DNA of 64,000 nt from Roseateles sp. DAIF2 (GCF_015624425.1 NZ_CP049919.1:5766001-5830000), one strand, 5' to 3'. Positions 9,614-18,344 are shown, counted from the first letter of the stretch. Notes: generated from the letters alone by a model not told the origin. Numbers and translations: made by a program.

Positions 9614-10662
9614 GCGCAGTGCTTTCCCAAACCGCGACTGCCCCGAAGGCGCAGCGTTCCGAAGGCGTCTGGGCCGCGTCCTGGCGCCGCATGCGCGCCG
9701 ACAAGGTGGGCATGGTCTGCATGACCATCGTCGCGCTGTTCCTGCTGCTGGTGCTGGCCTCCGGCGTCGGCCTGGTCGCGAAGAACTGGCAGAAGGAAGT
9801 CGGCGTACCCAACGCGCCGCCGACCTTCATGGGCCCGGCCCCGGCCGAGGCCATCGGCACCATCGCCGTACCCAAGGGCCCGAACGTCGACCTGAGCGAC
9901 ATCGACCCGCTGGCCCCGCGCTATCAGGAGTGGGACGAGCGCGCCAAGCAGTTCAAGACCGAGGAGACGGTCAAGTCCGAGACCCTCACCTTCGGCGGCG
10001 ACCGCCTGGGCCGCGACGTGCTGGCCAAGGCCATCAAGGGCGCCGAGGTCTCGATCATGGTGGGCGTGCTGGCGGCCGTCGTGGCCACCATCATCGGCAC
10101 CGTGCTGGGCGCGATCTCGGGCTTCTTCGGCGGCAAGGCCGGCGACTTCCTCGAGTGGCTCTACAACGTCTTCACCGCCATCCCCTCGATCCTGCTGATC
10201 TTCGCCTTCGCGGTGATCTTCGGCCGCGGCGTGCTGTCGGTCGTGATGATCCTGGGCCTGGCGGGCTGGCCCGGCATCTACCGCCTGATCCGGGCCGAGT
10301 TCATGAAGCATTCGGTGCGCGAGTACGTGCGCTCGGCCGAGGCCATCGGCGCCTCCAAGGCCAGCCGCATGTTCAAGCACATCCTGCCCAACGTCTCGCA
10401 TGTGGCCCTGGTGCAGCTGTCGCTGCATGTGGTGAGCTTCATCAAGAGCGAGGTGATCCTGTCCTACCTGGGCCTGGGCGTCGGCGTGGACCAGGTCTCC
10501 TGGGGCACGATGCTGGCCGAGAGCCAGAGCGAGCTGATCCTGGGCTACTGGTGGCAGCTGGCCGCCGTGACCGCCTTCATGGCGGTGTTCGTGACCGCCT
10601 TCGCGCTGTTCACCGATGCCTTGCGCGATGCGCTGGACCCGAAACTGCGTGGCCTGGAGTAA
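9610..10662 (+). CDS. OppC/DppC-type ABC transporter permease
   Basis: Second permease of the peptide-type importer, 350 residues, about 50 longer than a typical DppC because of a periplasmic insertion of roughly 90 residues after the first membrane segment (residues about 55-125). The insertion resembles that of YejE-type permeases. GGDRLGRDVLAKAIKGAEVS is the characteristic OppC/DppC entry motif, and EYVRSAEAIGASKASRMFKH is the EAA loop. It overlaps the upstream permease by four bases. Only a few bases separate it from the ATPase gene, so it is translated from one transcript. Confidence 0.94.
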   Translation: MSAVLSQTATAPKAQRSEGVWAASWRRMRADKVGMVCMTIVALFLLLVLASGVGLVAKNWQKEVGVPNAPPTFMGPAPAEAIGTIAVPKGPNVDLSDIDPLAPRYQEWDERAKQFKTEETVKSETLTFGGDRLGRDVLAKAIKGAEVSIMVGVLAAVVATIIGTVLGAISGFFGGKAGDFLEWLYNVFTAIPSILLIFAFAVIFGRGVLSVVMILGLAGWPGIYRLIRAEFMKHSVREYVRSAEAIGASKASRMFKHILPNVSHVALVQLSLHVVSFIKSEVILSYLGLGVGVDQVSWGTMLAESQSELILGYWWQLAAVTAFMAVFVTAFALFTDALRDALDPKLRGLE

Positions 10663-10666
10663 GAAC

Positions 10667-12355
10667 ATGCTGCTGAGTATTCAAGACCTGAAGGTCGCCT
10701 TCCGCATGGGCAAGGTCGACGGCCAGATGCAGCGCCAGCTGGCCGTCAAGGGCGTCAGCTTCGACATCCCTGAGAACAGCACCGTGGCGCTGGTCGGCGA
10801 GTCGGGTTCGGGCAAGAGCGTCACCGCGATGTCCATCCTGAACCTGCTGCCGAGCAATGCGGAGCGCGAGGGCAAGATCCTGTTCCAGGGTCGCGACCTG
10901 CTGCAGACCTCGCTGCCCGAGCTGCAGGCGGTGCGTGGGCGTGAGATCGCCTGCGTGTTCCAGGATCCGATGACCTCGCTGAACCCCGTGTTCACCGTGG
11001 CCGACCAGATCATGGAGCCGCTGATCAAGCACATGGGCATGTCGCGCAGGCAGGCCCTGGTGCGCGCCGAGGAGCTGCTCAACGAGGTCGGCATCCCCGA
11101 GCCCAAGCGCCGCCTGAAGGCCTATCCGCACGAGATGTCCGGTGGCCAGCAGCAGCGCGTGATGATCGCCGTGGCGCTGGCCTGTTCTCCCAAGCTGCTG
11201 ATCGCCGACGAGCCCACCACGGCGCTCGACGTGACGATCCAGCGCCAGGTGATGGAGCTGATGGCCAAGCTGAAGGAGTCGCACAAGATGAGCATGCTGT
11301 TCATCTCGCACGACCTGGGCGTGGTCGGCGAGATCTCGGACCATGTCGTCGTGATGCGCCATGGCCAGATCCGCGAGAAGGCGCCGGTGGCGGAGATCTT
11401 CAAGAACCCGCAGGACAGCTACACCAAGGCCCTCTTGGCCTGCCGCCCCTCGCTGACCGAGAACCCGGCGCGCCTGATGGTGATCGACGATCACATCGCC
11501 GGCCGCGCCGCTCAAGGCACCGGCAAGGCCAAGGACCCGAACGCACCGGTGATCCTTGAGGTGCAGGGCCTGAAGAAGAGCTTCTTCTTCAAGAGCGGCC
11601 TGTTCGGCAAGAAGGAGTTCAAGGCCGTCAAGGGCGTGAACTTCAAGCTGCGCAAGGGCTACACCCTCGGCGTCGTCGGCGAGTCCGGCTCCGGCAAGAC
11701 CACGATGGGCCTGACCCTGCTGCGCCTGCACGAGCCCAGCGGCGGCCAGGTGCTGTTCGAGGGCAAGGACCTGCTGAAGATGAGCGGCAACGACTGGCAG
11801 AAGATGCGCCGCCGCATCCAGGTCGTGTTCCAGAACCCGTACGCCTCGCTGAACCCGCGCTTCACGATCGGCCAGACCCTCTTGGAGCCGATGGAGATCC
11901 ATGGCATCGGCAAGAGCCTGGCCGAACGCCAGGCCCGGGCCAGCGAGCTGCTGAAAAAGGTCGGCCTGGACGACAGCGCGCTCAACAAGTACCCGCACGA
12001 GTTCTCCGGCGGCCAGCGCCAGCGCATCGCGATCGCGCGCTGCCTGACCCTGAACCCCGAGGTGCTGGTGCTGGACGAGGCCGTCTCGGCACTGGACGTG
12101 TCGGTGCAGGCCCAGGTGCTGAACCTGCTGAAGGATCTGCAGGACGAGTTCGGCCTCTCCTACATCTTCATCAGCCATGACCTGGCCGTCGTCAAGTTCA
12201 TCTCCGACGAGGTGCTGGTGATGCAGAACGGCGATGTGGTCGAGCAGAGCGAGACGCAAGCCCTGCTGGCCGCCCCGCAGCAGGAATACACCCGCCGCCT
12301 GCTGGGCGCGGTGCCGCGCGGCTATCAGGAGACGGCCGCCGCGGCCGCTGCCTGA
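10667..12355 (+). CDS. Double-domain ABC transporter ATP-binding protein (DppD-DppF fusion)
   Basis: Cytoplasmic ATPase that powers the adjacent permeases, 562 residues, with two complete nucleotide-binding domains in one chain as in GsiA/YejF. Domain 1: Walker A GESGSGKS with Lys50, signature SGGQQQR, Walker B LLIADEPTTALD. Domain 2: Walker A GESGSGKT with Lys344, signature SGGQRQR, Walker B VLVLDEAVSALD. Both keep the oligopeptide-importer landmark around FQDP/FQNP. ATG 10667 follows a GGAGTAAGA ribosome site and starts the family-typical LLSIQDLKV. A strong terminator follows the stop. Confidence 0.96.
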   Translation: MLLSIQDLKVAFRMGKVDGQMQRQLAVKGVSFDIPENSTVALVGESGSGKSVTAMSILNLLPSNAEREGKILFQGRDLLQTSLPELQAVRGREIACVFQDPMTSLNPVFTVADQIMEPLIKHMGMSRRQALVRAEELLNEVGIPEPKRRLKAYPHEMSGGQQQRVMIAVALACSPKLLIADEPTTALDVTIQRQVMELMAKLKESHKMSMLFISHDLGVVGEISDHVVVMRHGQIREKAPVAEIFKNPQDSYTKALLACRPSLTENPARLMVIDDHIAGRAAQGTGKAKDPNAPVILEVQGLKKSFFFKSGLFGKKEFKAVKGVNFKLRKGYTLGVVGESGSGKTTMGLTLLRLHEPSGGQVLFEGKDLLKMSGNDWQKMRRRIQVVFQNPYASLNPRFTIGQTLLEPMEIHGIGKSLAERQARASELLKKVGLDDSALNKYPHEFSGGQRQRIAIARCLTLNPEVLVLDEAVSALDVSVQAQVLNLLKDLQDEFGLSYIFISHDLAVVKFISDEVLVMQNGDVVEQSETQALLAAPQQEYTRRLLGAVPRGYQETAAAAAA

Positions 12356-12375
12356 CAGTTCTCGGCCTCAATGAG

Positions 12376-12402
12376 AAGGGCGGCTTTCGGGCCGCCCTTT
12401 TT
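12376..12402 (+). terminator. Rho-independent terminator of the permease/ATPase operon
   Basis: GGGCGGC (12378-12384) pairs with GCCGCCC (12391-12397) around a six-base loop, extended by two A:T pairs, and is followed by a T tract. It lies 20 bases after the ATPase stop codon and closes the transporter operon. Confidence 0.9.
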
Positions 12403-12478
12403 CATGGCGCGGGCGGGACCCCTCCTGTCTTCATGAAGCGCTTAGGCCGGGCCATTGCATTCCGCCGAACATGCAATT

Positions 12479-12494
12479 AAAGTGATATCACTTT
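12479..12494. promoter_or_regulatory. Perfect 16-bp palindrome upstream of the SPFH operon
   Basis: AAAGTGATATCACTTT is a perfect inverted repeat ending 17 bases before the SPFH start codon. It lies directly before the ribosome site, where a bound repressor would block initiation. A related half (GTGACATCAC) follows at 12502-12511. It is likely an operator. The ribbon-helix-helix protein encoded at the end of this operon is a candidate ligand, but this is inference. Confidence 0.55.
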
Positions 12495-12511
12495 TAAGGG
12501 AGTGACATCAC

Positions 12512-13411
12512 ATGAGCAACAACGGCATCGGCGCGGGCCGCCAGGAAACGCCGGCCAGCACCGCCAACGGCTATCTGGCCATCCTGCTGGGCCTGGGCGC
12601 GCTGGCGGCCGGCGTGCTGCTGGCCTGGCTGACCCACGGACGACCGGCCACGGCCCTGATCCTGAGCGGCCTCCTGCTGGGCGCCGGCGGCGCGATGCTG
12701 GCCGGCCTGTACATGCAGCAGCCCGGCGAGGGCCGCATCCTGACCCTGTTCGGCCAGTACCGCGGCACCGACCGCCAGACCGGCCTGCGCTGGGCGAACC
12801 CGCTGACGACGCGCCGGCGCATCTCGCTGCGCGCGCGCAACTTCAATGCGCCGACCCTGAAGGTCAACGACAAGCGCGGCAACCCGGTCGAGATCAGCGC
12901 CGCGGTGGTCTGGCGGGTCGAGGACACGGCACGCGCAGTGTTCGAGGTCGACGACTACGAGCTCTATGTCAGCATCCAGGCCGAGGCCGCGATCCGCCAT
13001 CTGGCCGCCCAGTTCGCCTATGACGAGGGCGAGGACCTGGCGCCCGGCGAGACCACCCTGCGCGCCGGCGCCGAGGAGGTGATCAGCGCGCTGAAGACCG
13101 AGCTACAGGCGCGCTTCGCCGATGCCGGCGTGGCGGTGCAGGACGCCAAGATCACCCACCTGGCCTATGCGCCCGAGATCGCCCAGGTGATGCTGCGCCG
13201 CCAGCAGGCCGAGGCCATCATCAGCGCCCGCAAGAAGATCGTGCAGGGCGCGGTCAGCATGGTCGAGGAGGCGCTGAAGGGCCTGTCCGAACGCTCGATC
13301 GTCGAGCTCGACGACGAGCGCAAGGCCGCGATGGTGTCCAATCTGCTGGTGGTGTTGTGTTCGGACAAGGACACCCAGCCGATCGTCAACGCGGGCACGC
13401 TCTACAACTGA
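12512..13411 (+). CDS. SPFH/band-7 domain membrane protein
   Basis: Stomatin/prohibitin-like membrane-anchored scaffold, 299 residues. Two hydrophobic segments (about residues 20-41 and 48-67) precede the band-7 domain, which starts at [19 protein letters not shown] and includes the typical [20 protein letters not shown] strand. The C-terminal half is a predicted helix/coiled coil ([19 protein letters not shown]). AAGGGAG at 12495-12501 supports ATG 12512. It is first in an operon with two small membrane proteins and a ribbon-helix-helix protein. SPFH proteins organise membrane microdomains or proteases; the specific role here is unknown. Confidence 0.88.
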   Translation: MSNNGIGAGRQETPASTANGYLAILLGLGALAAGVLLAWLTHGRPATALILSGLLLGAGGAMLAGLYMQQPGEGRILTLFGQYRGTDRQTGLRWANPLTTRRRISLRARNFNAPTLKVNDKRGNPVEISAAVVWRVEDTARAVFEVDDYELYVSIQAEAAIRHLAAQFAYDEGEDLAPGETTLRAGAEEVISALKTELQARFADAGVAVQDAKITHLAYAPEIAQVMLRRQQAEAIISARKKIVQGAVSMVEEALKGLSERSIVELDDERKAAMVSNLLVVLCSDKDTQPIVNAGTLYN

Positions 13412-13443
13412 GCCCGGCCGCGCCATCCACAGGGAACCACACC

Positions 13444-13878
13444 ATGACACCGCGCCGCTTCCGCCAGCTGTTGAGCCTGGCCATCCTGCTCGCCATCGCC
13501 TCCGCCTGCGTCGACCTGCTCTTCCCCCAACTGCTGCCATCGGCCTTCCGGGACCTGATCACACAGCATGATGCCGCCAAGCCAGTCTGGCTGATGGTGG
13601 TCATGGGCCTGGCGGGCCTGGCCTTCCTGGCGACCGGCCTCTGGTCCACGATCGGGCTGTTCCGTTTTCGCGCATCGGGCCGACGCTGGTCGCTGATCCT
13701 GTCGATCGCCGTCCTGCCCCTGCTGCTGCTGATGGGGCCGGTGGCCCTTTCCAGCCTGGCCCTGGTGCTCACCGAGCTCTCGCTGATGCTGTGGGGCGGC
13801 GCACTCGCCCTGGCCTACTACCATGCCGAGCTGGCCGCGCGCTTCGACGCGGGCTCGCCCCAACCCGGCGGAGACTGA
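13444..13878 (+). CDS. Small integral membrane protein, unknown function
   Basis: 144 residues with four hydrophobic segments (about 10-27, 48-68, 78-98 and 104-122) and no recognisable catalytic motif. The start ATG 13444 is 32 bases after the SPFH stop. It lies in the operon between the SPFH protein and a second membrane protein, which suggests the three form or serve one membrane complex. I do not recognise a named family. Confidence 0.75.
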   Translation: MTPRRFRQLLSLAILLAIASACVDLLFPQLLPSAFRDLITQHDAAKPVWLMVVMGLAGLAFLATGLWSTIGLFRFRASGRRWSLILSIAVLPLLLLMGPVALSSLALVLTELSLMLWGGALALAYYHAELAARFDAGSPQPGGD

Positions 13879-13884
13879 CGCGCG

Positions 13885-14391
13885 ATGAGCTGGCTGTTCC
13901 ATCTCGCCTGGCTGGGCCTGCTCGGCTTCCTCGTCGGCAGCTTCGATCTGCTGCCCGCGCAGGTCGGCGATCCGGGCAAGACCGTGGCGCGCGAGAGCTA
14001 TCTGGCGCTGATGCTGGGCCTCGCCGTGCTGGTGCCCTGGCTCTGCACCCATGGCGGCCTGCTGATCGCGCGGCGCTGGCCGCGGCACTTCAACATGCCC
14101 CACAAGGACTACTGGCTGGCCGAGCCGCGACGCGCCGCCAGCCTGGCCTGGATGCGCGGCTTCCTGTTCGCGCTGGGCCTGCCGATGCTGCTGCTGCTTG
14201 CCAGCGTGCACTACGAGGCCCTGAGCACCGCCCAGCCCAGTTGGCCGCAGCCCGGCGCCTGGCTGTGGGGCCTGCATGGGCTGCTCGTGCTGGCCCTGTG
14301 CCTGCTGCCGCTGGCCGCGTTCCGGCGCTTTCCGGCGCCGCCGCGCCCGGTGGAGACCAAGAGCCGGCGGCCGCGCCAGGTCCGCCGCTAG
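13885..14391 (+). CDS. Membrane protein of the SPFH operon (DUF1648-like motif)
   Basis: 168 residues with an N-terminal hydrophobic segment, then further hydrophobic segments around 37-60, 90-107 and 125-145. The loop WPRHFNMPHKDYWLAEPRR resembles the PxHFN-type motif of DUF1648-like proteins that often accompany SPFH genes; this is a family-level impression. The C-terminus is very basic (KSRRPRQVRR) and probably cytoplasmic. It starts six bases after the previous gene and ends two bases before the next, a typical tightly packed operon. Confidence 0.72.
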   Translation: MSWLFHLAWLGLLGFLVGSFDLLPAQVGDPGKTVARESYLALMLGLAVLVPWLCTHGGLLIARRWPRHFNMPHKDYWLAEPRRAASLAWMRGFLFALGLPMLLLLASVHYEALSTAQPSWPQPGAWLWGLHGLLVLALCLLPLAAFRRFPAPPRPVETKSRRPRQVRR

Positions 14392-14393
14392 TC

Positions 14394-14612
14394 ATGGCCA
14401 GTCCCGACAAGAAGAGCTTCGCCCTGCGCATCGATCCGGCCCTGTGGGCCGAGATCGAGCGCCTGGCCGCGCATGAGCTGCGCTCGGCCAATGCCCAGAT
14501 CGAGTACCTGCTGCGCGAGGCGCTGGCGCGGCGCGGCATCAGGCCCGACCAGGGCCCGTCGGCCCGGCGCGGCCGGCCGCCGCGCGCGCCCGATCAGGGC
14601 GAGGAAGGCTGA
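14394..14612 (+). CDS. Arc-like ribbon-helix-helix DNA-binding protein
   Basis: 72 residues. KKSFALRIDPALWAEIERL, followed by a second helix SANAQIEYLLREALARRG, is the classic Arc/MetJ beta-strand-helix-helix fold used by small dimeric repressors. The C-terminal tail is Arg/Pro-rich and likely flexible. It is the last gene of the SPFH operon, two bases after the previous stop, and its 3' end overlaps the convergent DUF6463 gene by 19 bases. An autoregulatory role on the palindrome at 12479-12494 is plausible but unproven. Confidence 0.85.
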   Translation: MASPDKKSFALRIDPALWAEIERLAAHELRSANAQIEYLLREALARRGIRPDQGPSARRGRPPRAPDQGEEG

Positions 14613-14983
14613 GACGCCAGCGCCGGGCGCGGACGCAGCAGCGCCCAGACCACCGGCAGCAGCAGCCAGAAGCCCGAGGCCGGCATCAGCACGATGCCCA
14701 GCAGGCCCAGGGCCAGCAGCCCCCAGCCCAGCGGGCGCAGCGCTGGCGCATCCACCCGGCGCTCGAGCAGGGTCAGGGCTTGCCCCAGCAGCGCCAGCGG
14801 CGCACCGAACAGCAGGAACCAGGTGACGGCGCCCAGCAGCGGGTCCGCGCCCACCGCGTTGAACAGCCCGAGCCGCAGCAGCTGCCGCAGCGGCCCGGCG
14901 AACACCAGCAGGCCGAACAGCGTGTGCAGCGCGGCCACGGCCAGCAGCCAGCGACCCATCCAGGGGCGTGAGCTCACAGTCAT
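14594..14983 (-). CDS. DUF6463-type small membrane protein
   Basis: 129 residues with four hydrophobic segments (about 10-30, 48-68, 81-100 and 103-118). The opening WMGRWLLAVAALHTLFGLLV and the LLRLGLFNAVGADPLLGAVTWF stretch resemble the DUF6463 family; the match is from memory. The ATG at 14983 overlaps the stop of the ABC1-kinase gene, so it is the last gene of that TetR-led operon. Its 3' end overlaps the opposing RHH gene by 19 bases. Confidence 0.75.
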   Translation of the reverse strand: MTVSSRPWMGRWLLAVAALHTLFGLLVFAGPLRQLLRLGLFNAVGADPLLGAVTWFLLFGAPLALLGQALTLLERRVDAPALRPLGWGLLALGLLGIVLMPASGFWLLLPVVWALLRPRPALASQPSSP

Positions 14984-16332
14984 GGTCCATCTCCTCCGAT
15001 CCAGGGGTTGCGGGTGCGCACCCGGGCGCCCAGCCGCGCCAGCAGCTGGTTCAGGCCCAGGAAGGCGCGGTCGAGATACGGCAGCTCGGGCGGCATGCCA
15101 TGCAGATGCCGCATCGCCTGGCGCTGCTGCGCGGCGTCCAGATGCGGCAGCGGCGCGCGCGCGCCGAAGTCGAACATCGGCACGCGAAACGGCGCCAGCT
15201 GCCAGTCCAGCAGCGGCGCCAGCGCCGGGCGCAGCTCGCGCCGGAAGTGATCCAGGTCCAGGCCGGCATCGATGAGGCCCAGCGCCAGATAGGCCTCGCG
15301 CAGCGCGGCGTCACCGTCCGGCGCCAGGCCGGCCGACCAGGCCCGCGCCAGGTTCGTGACGAAGGCGCGCGGCAGCGCCCGCGTGCAGCCGAAGTCCAGC
15401 AGGCCCAGCCGGCCGTCGGGCATGAAGAGGTAGTTGCCGGGATGTGGATCCGCATGCAGCCGGCCCAGCTCGAACACCATCACCATGAAGGCATCGAAGA
15501 TCAGCTGGCCATAGCGGTCGCGTTCGGCCTGGCCGGGCCCACCGGCCAGCCATTCGGCCAGGTGCAGGCCCGGCAGCGCCTGCATCGCCAGCAGCTGCGG
15601 CGTGCTGAGCTCATGGCAGACCTCGGGCACGGCCAGCCGCGGCAGGCGCGGCGCCAGCGCGGCGCGGAACTCGTCCATCGCACGCGCTTCCTGCGCGTAG
15701 TCCAGCTCGGCCGCCAGGCCGGCCTCGATCTCGTCCAGCACGCGGCCCAGCAGCGCCGCGTCGGGCAGCGCGCCCTCGCCCAGCGCCAGGCCGCTCAAGG
15801 GCCCGAGCAGCAGGCCGCGCAGCAACCGCATATCGCTGGCGACGGTGGCGGCGATGCCCGGGTACTGCAGCTTCAGCGCCAGCTCGCAGCCATCGGCCAG
15901 GCGCGCGCGGTGCACCTGGCCCAGGCTGGCCGCGGCAAAGGCCTGCGGTTCGAAGTGGGCGAAGCGCTCCGCCCAATCCGGCCCCAGGGCCTGGCGCATG
16001 CGCTTGCCCACCAGGGCCTGGTTCATCGGCGTGGCCTGGTAGCAGGCCCGGGCCAGCTGCTCGCGCAGGGCCTCGGGCAGCAATTGCGCCTCGCAGCTCA
16101 GCAGCTGGGCGGCCTTCAGCGCCACGCCCTTCAGCTGGTTCAGCGCACCGAACAGGATGCGCCCCAGCTCGGCCTCATGCGCCGCGCGGGCCGCGGCGCG
16201 CTGCGCCTCGTCGCGCGCCAGGTCCTGCGCCTTCTGGCTCAGCCGCGCGACGCCGGCCCGCGCCAGCGCGCCGCCGGCGATCGCGCCGCGCGCCAGCCGG
16301 CTGGTGCGGGGAGGCTTGCTGGCCGCGTTCAT
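14980..16332 (-). CDS. ABC1/UbiB-family atypical kinase (AarF-like)
   Basis: Atypical protein-kinase-like protein of the ABC1/ADCK/UbiB family, about 450 residues. Visible family motifs: a KGQ-like segment QLKGVALKAAQLLS (here KA instead of KxGQ), AAASLGQVHRARL (the ala-rich nucleotide loop), the catalytic-loop-like LHADPHPGNYLF and the DFG-equivalent LLDFGCTR. UbiB members support ubiquinone or lipid homeostasis. This copy sits with TetR and DUF2867 genes rather than ubi genes, so a dedicated lipid or stress role is more likely. Start ATG 16332 overlaps the upstream stop; the longer frame to 16425 would overlap the neighbouring gene. Confidence 0.88.
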   Translation of the reverse strand: MNAASKPPRTSRLARGAIAGGALARAGVARLSQKAQDLARDEAQRAAARAAHEAELGRILFGALNQLKGVALKAAQLLSCEAQLLPEALREQLARACYQATPMNQALVGKRMRQALGPDWAERFAHFEPQAFAAASLGQVHRARLADGCELALKLQYPGIAATVASDMRLLRGLLLGPLSGLALGEGALPDAALLGRVLDEIEAGLAAELDYAQEARAMDEFRAALAPRLPRLAVPEVCHELSTPQLLAMQALPGLHLAEWLAGGPGQAERDRYGQLIFDAFMVMVFELGRLHADPHPGNYLFMPDGRLGLLDFGCTRALPRAFVTNLARAWSAGLAPDGDAALREAYLALGLIDAGLDLDHFRRELRPALAPLLDWQLAPFRVPMFDFGARAPLPHLDAAQQRQAMRHLHGMPPELPYLDRAFLGLNQLLARLGARVRTRNPWIGGDGP

Positions 16333-16880
16333 CGCCGCTGTGCTTGCTCTTCGCGTTGCATCTGGCGCATTACCTGGCGCAGCATCAACGGCACGATCAG
16401 GCTGTGCACCGGCCCGACCACCCACATATAGATCCGGCCCAGGCGGTTGTGCTCATGCACCACGGTGCTCAGCGCCAGCCGGCTGCCGCCCCCGGGCTGC
16501 GCCAGGCGCAGCAGCGACAGGCGCACATGCAGATGCTTGTCCCGGTCGCCGATCACCAGCTCGTCGGGCCGCTGCTGCTCCAGGGTGAAGATGCCGACCC
16601 GGTCGCCGATGCGGTAGGCCTCGGCCGGCTTGGCCGCCTGGCGCGCCGCTAGGCCGCCCAGGTCCTTCAGGCCCATCAGGCGCACGACGCGGTTGCGCAG
16701 CGCCATCAGCGCCGCCATCCAGGCCGGCGTGCGCGCGCTCAGGGCCAGGTACGTCTGCAGCAGCCCGCGTGCCGGGTCCGGATCGGGCAGCAGATAGCTG
16801 TCGGCAAAATCGGCCGTCGCGAGGCTGGGCGCCAGCACGCTCTGCGGCGGCACCGCGATCTTTTGCAGGCTGGCATTCAT
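16329..16880 (-). CDS. DUF2867 family protein
   Basis: 183 residues, predicted cytosolic with a hydrophobic C-terminal patch (RIYMWVVGPVHSLIVPLMLRQ). The N-terminal FADSYLLPDPDPARGLLQTYL and ALMALRNRVVRLMGL segments match what I recall of DUF2867, a family often found beside oxidoreductases and TetR regulators. No catalytic function is established. It is linked to both neighbours by ATGA overlaps, which implies translational coupling. Confidence 0.8.
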   Translation of the reverse strand: MNASLQKIAVPPQSVLAPSLATADFADSYLLPDPDPARGLLQTYLALSARTPAWMAALMALRNRVVRLMGLKDLGGLAARQAAKPAEAYRIGDRVGIFTLEQQRPDELVIGDRDKHLHVRLSLLRLAQPGGGSRLALSTVVHEHNRLGRIYMWVVGPVHSLIVPLMLRQVMRQMQREEQAQRR

Positions 16881-17617
16881 GTCCGGGCCTCCCGCGCCGC
16901 GCCCAGGCCGCGCCGCGCCAGGGTCAGCAGCTCCAGCACGCCGCCGCCCTGCAGCAGGCGCGCCAGCTGGTTGCGCAGCAGGAAGCCGCCCAGCTCGCCA
17001 AGCTTGTTGATCAGGCCGCTCTGCAGCATCAGCGCCAGCAGGCCCAGGCTCAGGTCGGTCAGTTGGGTGGTGTCGGAGAACTCCGCGCTCTCGTCCTGCA
17101 GCCAGTAGACGACGATGCCGAACATATAGTCCGCCATCAGCCCGGCCAGCAGGCCCTTGTAGCCACAGGGCGCGATCTGGCCGGCCGCCTCGGCCTCGGC
17201 CAGCCAGGCCTCGACCTGGGCCCGCAGCGCCGGCTTGCCCGGCAGCGCGTCGCCCAGCAGCAGCAGCGGGTTCTCGCGCGCCAGGCCGCGGGTGATCGCG
17301 ACGAACTCGCGGTCCGGCAGCAGGCGCTCCAGCACCGCGTCCACCAGGCGCTGCAGGCGCTCCTGCAGCTGGTAGCCGGCCAGGCCCTTGGTCTTCAGGG
17401 TCTGGGCCAGCGCCTCGGCGATCGCCAGCTCGTAATAGGCCAGCACCAGCTTTTCCTTGCTGGGGAAGTACTTGTAGATCGTCGCGTCGCCCAGGCCGGC
17501 GGCGCGCGCGATCTGCTTCATCGTCGTGCGCTCATAGCCCTGGCTGCTGATCAGCTCCACCGCGGCATTCAGCAACAGGCGCTGGTTCTTGTCCTGCTGC
17601 GACTTCGATATCTTCAT
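16877..17617 (-). CDS. TetR-family transcriptional regulator (operon leader)
   Basis: 246 residues. N-terminal TetR helix-turn-helix is clear: NAAVELISSQGYERTTMKQIARAAG, then GLGDATIYKYFPSKEKLV. The C-terminal ligand domain is longer than usual (about 190 residues). It heads the operon TetR-DUF2867-ABC1 kinase-DUF6463. A degenerate palindrome ATTGACTATCCAAT (17616-17629) overlaps its own start codon and could be an autoregulatory operator (10 of 14 positions symmetric). The ligand is unknown. Confidence 0.88.
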   Translation of the reverse strand: MKISKSQQDKNQRLLLNAAVELISSQGYERTTMKQIARAAGLGDATIYKYFPSKEKLVLAYYELAIAEALAQTLKTKGLAGYQLQERLQRLVDAVLERLLPDREFVAITRGLARENPLLLLGDALPGKPALRAQVEAWLAEAEAAGQIAPCGYKGLLAGLMADYMFGIVVYWLQDESAEFSDTTQLTDLSLGLLALMLQSGLINKLGELGGFLLRNQLARLLQGGGVLELLTLARRGLGAAREART

Positions 17618-17735
17618 TGACTATCCAATAAAAAGAAAATCAACTCTTTAAATGAATAGTAAGTACACAAAACAAGAAGATCAAGCAAAAAGCGTTTGAA
17701 TTTCTCCGCACGATCGTGCTAAATTTGCCGCCATC
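17618..17735. promoter_or_regulatory. AT-rich divergent promoter region between two TetR genes
   Basis: This 118-base spacer is strikingly AT-rich against the surrounding GC-rich DNA and separates two divergent TetR genes. It contains the GCACGATCGTGC palindrome near its right end and the ATTGACTATCCAAT element at its left end, one candidate operator for each regulator. Confidence 0.5.
17708..17719. promoter_or_regulatory. TetR operator candidate, copy 1
   Basis: GCACGATCGTGC is a perfect 12-bp palindrome ending 16 bases before the ATG of the TetR gene at 17736. The same core with one centre change (GCACGGTCGTGC) occurs upstream of the next transcription unit. This supports autoregulation by that TetR protein and control of the downstream peptide/hydrolase genes. 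Confidence 0.7.
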
Positions 17736-18344
17736 ATGGAAGCCAAGACCGAACGCAGCGAGCTGACCCAGAGCGCCATCGTCGACGTCGCGCTGGAGAT
17801 GGCCGCGCTGGACGGGCTGGAGAGCCTCTCGATCGGCGAAGTGGCCAAGCGCCTGAACCTGTCGAAGAGCGGCGTGTTCTCGCGCATCGGTTCGCGCGAG
17901 GCGCTGCAACGCGCGGTACTGGACGAGTTCGACAAGCGCTTCCAGCAGGACATCCTGATGCCCGCGCTGCGCGAGCCGCGCGGCCTGCCGCGGCTGGACG
18001 CGATCATGCGCGCCTGGCTGCAGCGCACCACCCTGCCCGGCGCGCGCGGCGCCTGCCTGTATGCCGCCGGCAGCTTCGAATTCGACGACCGCGACGAGAA
18101 GGACCCGCTGCGCGAGGCGCTGATGGCCGGCATCAAGCGCTGGCGCGGCGCGCTCAAGCGCAGCGTGCTGCAGGCGGTCGAGATGGGCCATCTGCAGCCC
18201 GAGCTGGACGCCGAGCAGCTGGTGTTCGAGCTCGACGGCCTGTTCACCGCGCTGATGCGCGAGGCCCGCTTCATGCGCGACCCGCAGGTCGTGGAGCGCG
18301 GCTGGGCCTGCTACCAGCGCCTGATCAACACCTACCGCGGCTGA
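17736..18344 (+). CDS. TetR-family transcriptional regulator (hydrolase locus)
   Basis: 202 residues. TetR DNA-binding domain: IVDVALEMAALDGLESLSIGEVAKRLNLSKSGVFSRIGSRE in two pieces, where SKSGVFSRIGS is the recognition-helix region. The C-terminal part includes PGARGACLYAAGSFEFDDRD, typical of TetR_C domains that accompany small hydrolases. The palindrome GCACGRTCGTGC lies just upstream of this gene and again between it and the peptide/hydrolase pair. The sequence therefore suggests one regulator with two operators. The inducer is unknown. Confidence 0.9.
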   Translation: MEAKTERSELTQSAIVDVALEMAALDGLESLSIGEVAKRLNLSKSGVFSRIGSREALQRAVLDEFDKRFQQDILMPALREPRGLPRLDAIMRAWLQRTTLPGARGACLYAAGSFEFDDRDEKDPLREALMAGIKRWRGALKRSVLQAVEMGHLQPELDAEQLVFELDGLFTALMREARFMRDPQVVERGWACYQRLINTYRG

